From Mangrovivirga cuniculi (lineage in GTDB: Bacteria; Bacteroidota; Bacteroidia; Cytophagales; Cyclobacteriaceae): 64,000 nucleotides of DNA. The notes beneath the pieces were generated by a model. The model ran no database searches, had not been told where the DNA came from, and saw only the letters and a program-made list of their open reading frames with translations. A program made the translations under genes and the position numbers. Each line of letters begins with the position of its first letter. Positions within the stretch are counted from its first letter, which is position 1. This document shows positions 63,364 to 64,000 of this stretch, piece by piece. The stretch is from NCBI RefSeq assembly GCF_005166025.1, contig NZ_CP028923.1, forward strand, positions 3,474,001 to 3,538,000, in the 5' to 3' direction.

Positions 63364-64000
63364 TTGAATAAGCAAACAAAATTATCGCAAGTTATTAAAA
63401 ATAAGGTACTCAAATTACTCGCAAGAGTAATTCTTGGGCTGATCATCTTATTTTTAATGTTAACTGCACTTATTCAAATGCCTTTTGTACAGAGTGAGAT
63501 CACCGGAAGGTTAAAAGCAAAACTGGAAGCAGAAACGGGATACAGGGTCAATTTTGACAAGGTCGGTGTGCTTTGGTATGACGAAATAAGCCTTAATGGG
63601 ATTCAGGTTTACGATCGAAATGATAGCTTGATGGCTGACATTAACCGCTTGATCGTAAATTTTGACATCACCGGAATAACCAAAAACGGAAGAGTTCACC
63701 TCAATAAAGTAGCTCTTGACCGTCCGACAGTCCATATGATCAAGCATCCCGGTGAGGACACACTAAACCTGACAGTCTTTATCCAGTCTCTAAAAAAACT
63801 GGCCAGAAAACAGACCAAAACAAAAAGAAGAACCTGGGTAACATTCACAGACGTCTTTATTGATAAAGGATATTTCACCTATAATTATATTGAAAAAGAC
63901 AGCTTTCCACCCGATCGTTTTGATCTTTTTCACTTTAAAATCAGTGATATAAATGCTCACCTGGAAGATTTCGAAATCTTCAATGATTCCGTTTCATTTT
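63364..64000 (+). CDS. TamB-like (translocation/assembly module) protein, 5' part
   Basis: An open frame runs to the window edge: a basic N-terminus, one membrane anchor (LLARVILGLIILFLMLTALIQMPFVQ) and then a repetitive beta-strand region (LKAKLEAETGYRVNFDKVGVLWYDEISLNGIQVYD, then INRLIVNFDITGI and RRTWVTFTDVFIDKGYFTYNY). This matches TamB/AsmA-like envelope proteins of Bacteroidota, which bridge inner and outer membranes; the full protein would be over 1000 residues. The only good start is TTG at 63364, since the anchor begins before the first in-frame ATG. Its 5' end almost touches the divergent tsaD start. Confidence 0.75.
   Translation, partial: MNKQTKLSQVIKNKVLKLLARVILGLIILFLMLTALIQMPFVQSEITGRLKAKLEAETGYRVNFDKVGVLWYDEISLNGIQVYDRNDSLMADINRLIVNFDITGITKNGRVHLNKVALDRPTVHMIKHPGEDTLNLTVFIQSLKKLARKQTKTKRRTWVTFTDVFIDKGYFTYNYIEKDSFPPDRFDLFHFKISDINAHLEDFEIFNDSVSF

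Noticed and set aside
1-64000. tRNA, rRNA, CRISPR arrays, insertion sequences or phage genes
   Set aside because: No cloverleaf-type conserved T-loop, direct-repeat array, transposase or phage structural gene was found by reading; short repeats could be missed.

Overview
The window is a contiguous stretch of an AT-rich Bacteroidota chromosome. The gene set points to a Cytophagales-type (probably marine or aerobic) bacterium: a long two-part LepB, a Bacteroidota-type long IspG, GSCFA, DUF3822-CoaD, TIGR02757, DUF1573 and TonB receptor/lipoprotein sets. Possible promoters carry TAnnTTTG-like -7 elements, and Shine-Dalgarno sequences are mostly weak. No tRNA, rRNA, insertion sequence, prophage, integrase or CRISPR array was seen. 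Gene density is very high, and no gene-free gap exceeds about 260 bp once broken genes are counted at full length. The genus cannot be fixed from the sequence alone.

Layout. 1-6.3 kb: 3' end of a DUF5683 gene, dapB, lepB, ung, apaG, two convergent methyltransferases and a membrane coiled-coil protein. 6.3-15.2 kb: the main accessory locus. Two exported endonuclease/exonuclease/phosphatase (EEP) proteins lie divergent to an operon of one TonB-dependent receptor and three surface lipoproteins (Calx-beta-like, anchor-type and DUF5689-type domains). It looks like an outer-membrane uptake system, possibly for nucleic-acid or phosphoester material. 15.2-22 kb: rpsF-rpsR-rplI, then GSCFA, yyaL and priA. 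22-28.7 kb (mainly minus strand): SatD-like protein, SGNH lipoprotein, YjbR, DUF6728, ispG, an SDR, PAP2 phosphatase and a metallophosphoesterase. 28.7-35.4 kb: TetR-TolC-adaptor-RND efflux operon. 35.6-42.2 kb: purL, class V aminotransferase, marC, rnhA and a YhhN protein, tightly packed. 42.2-45.7 kb: two glycosyltransferases, a DUF2911 protein and a small exported protein. 45.8-54.4 kb: trmN6, saccharopine dehydrogenase-like gene, cdd, DUF1573, a RecD-like helicase, a Nudix gene, a small membrane protein, DUF3822, coaD, a second Nudix gene and pyrE. 54.4-64 kb: TIGR02757, LysM/DPBB protein, DUF4905, NfeD protease, kdsB, PBP4-type dacB, HNH, NlpC/P60 peptidase, smpB, tsaD and the 5' end of a TamB-like gene. 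Envelope and peptidoglycan functions dominate this last part.

Data quality. Seven apparent single-base losses, six of them in homopolymer runs, break five genes between about 34.4 and 50.6 kb: tolC, the 3' end of tetR, rnhA, trmN6 (three times) and a Nudix gene. In each case adding one base restores a family-typical protein. Because rnhA and trmN6 are widely conserved and all errors have the same sign, indel errors in sequencing or assembly are the leading explanation, and genuine pseudogenisation the alternative.
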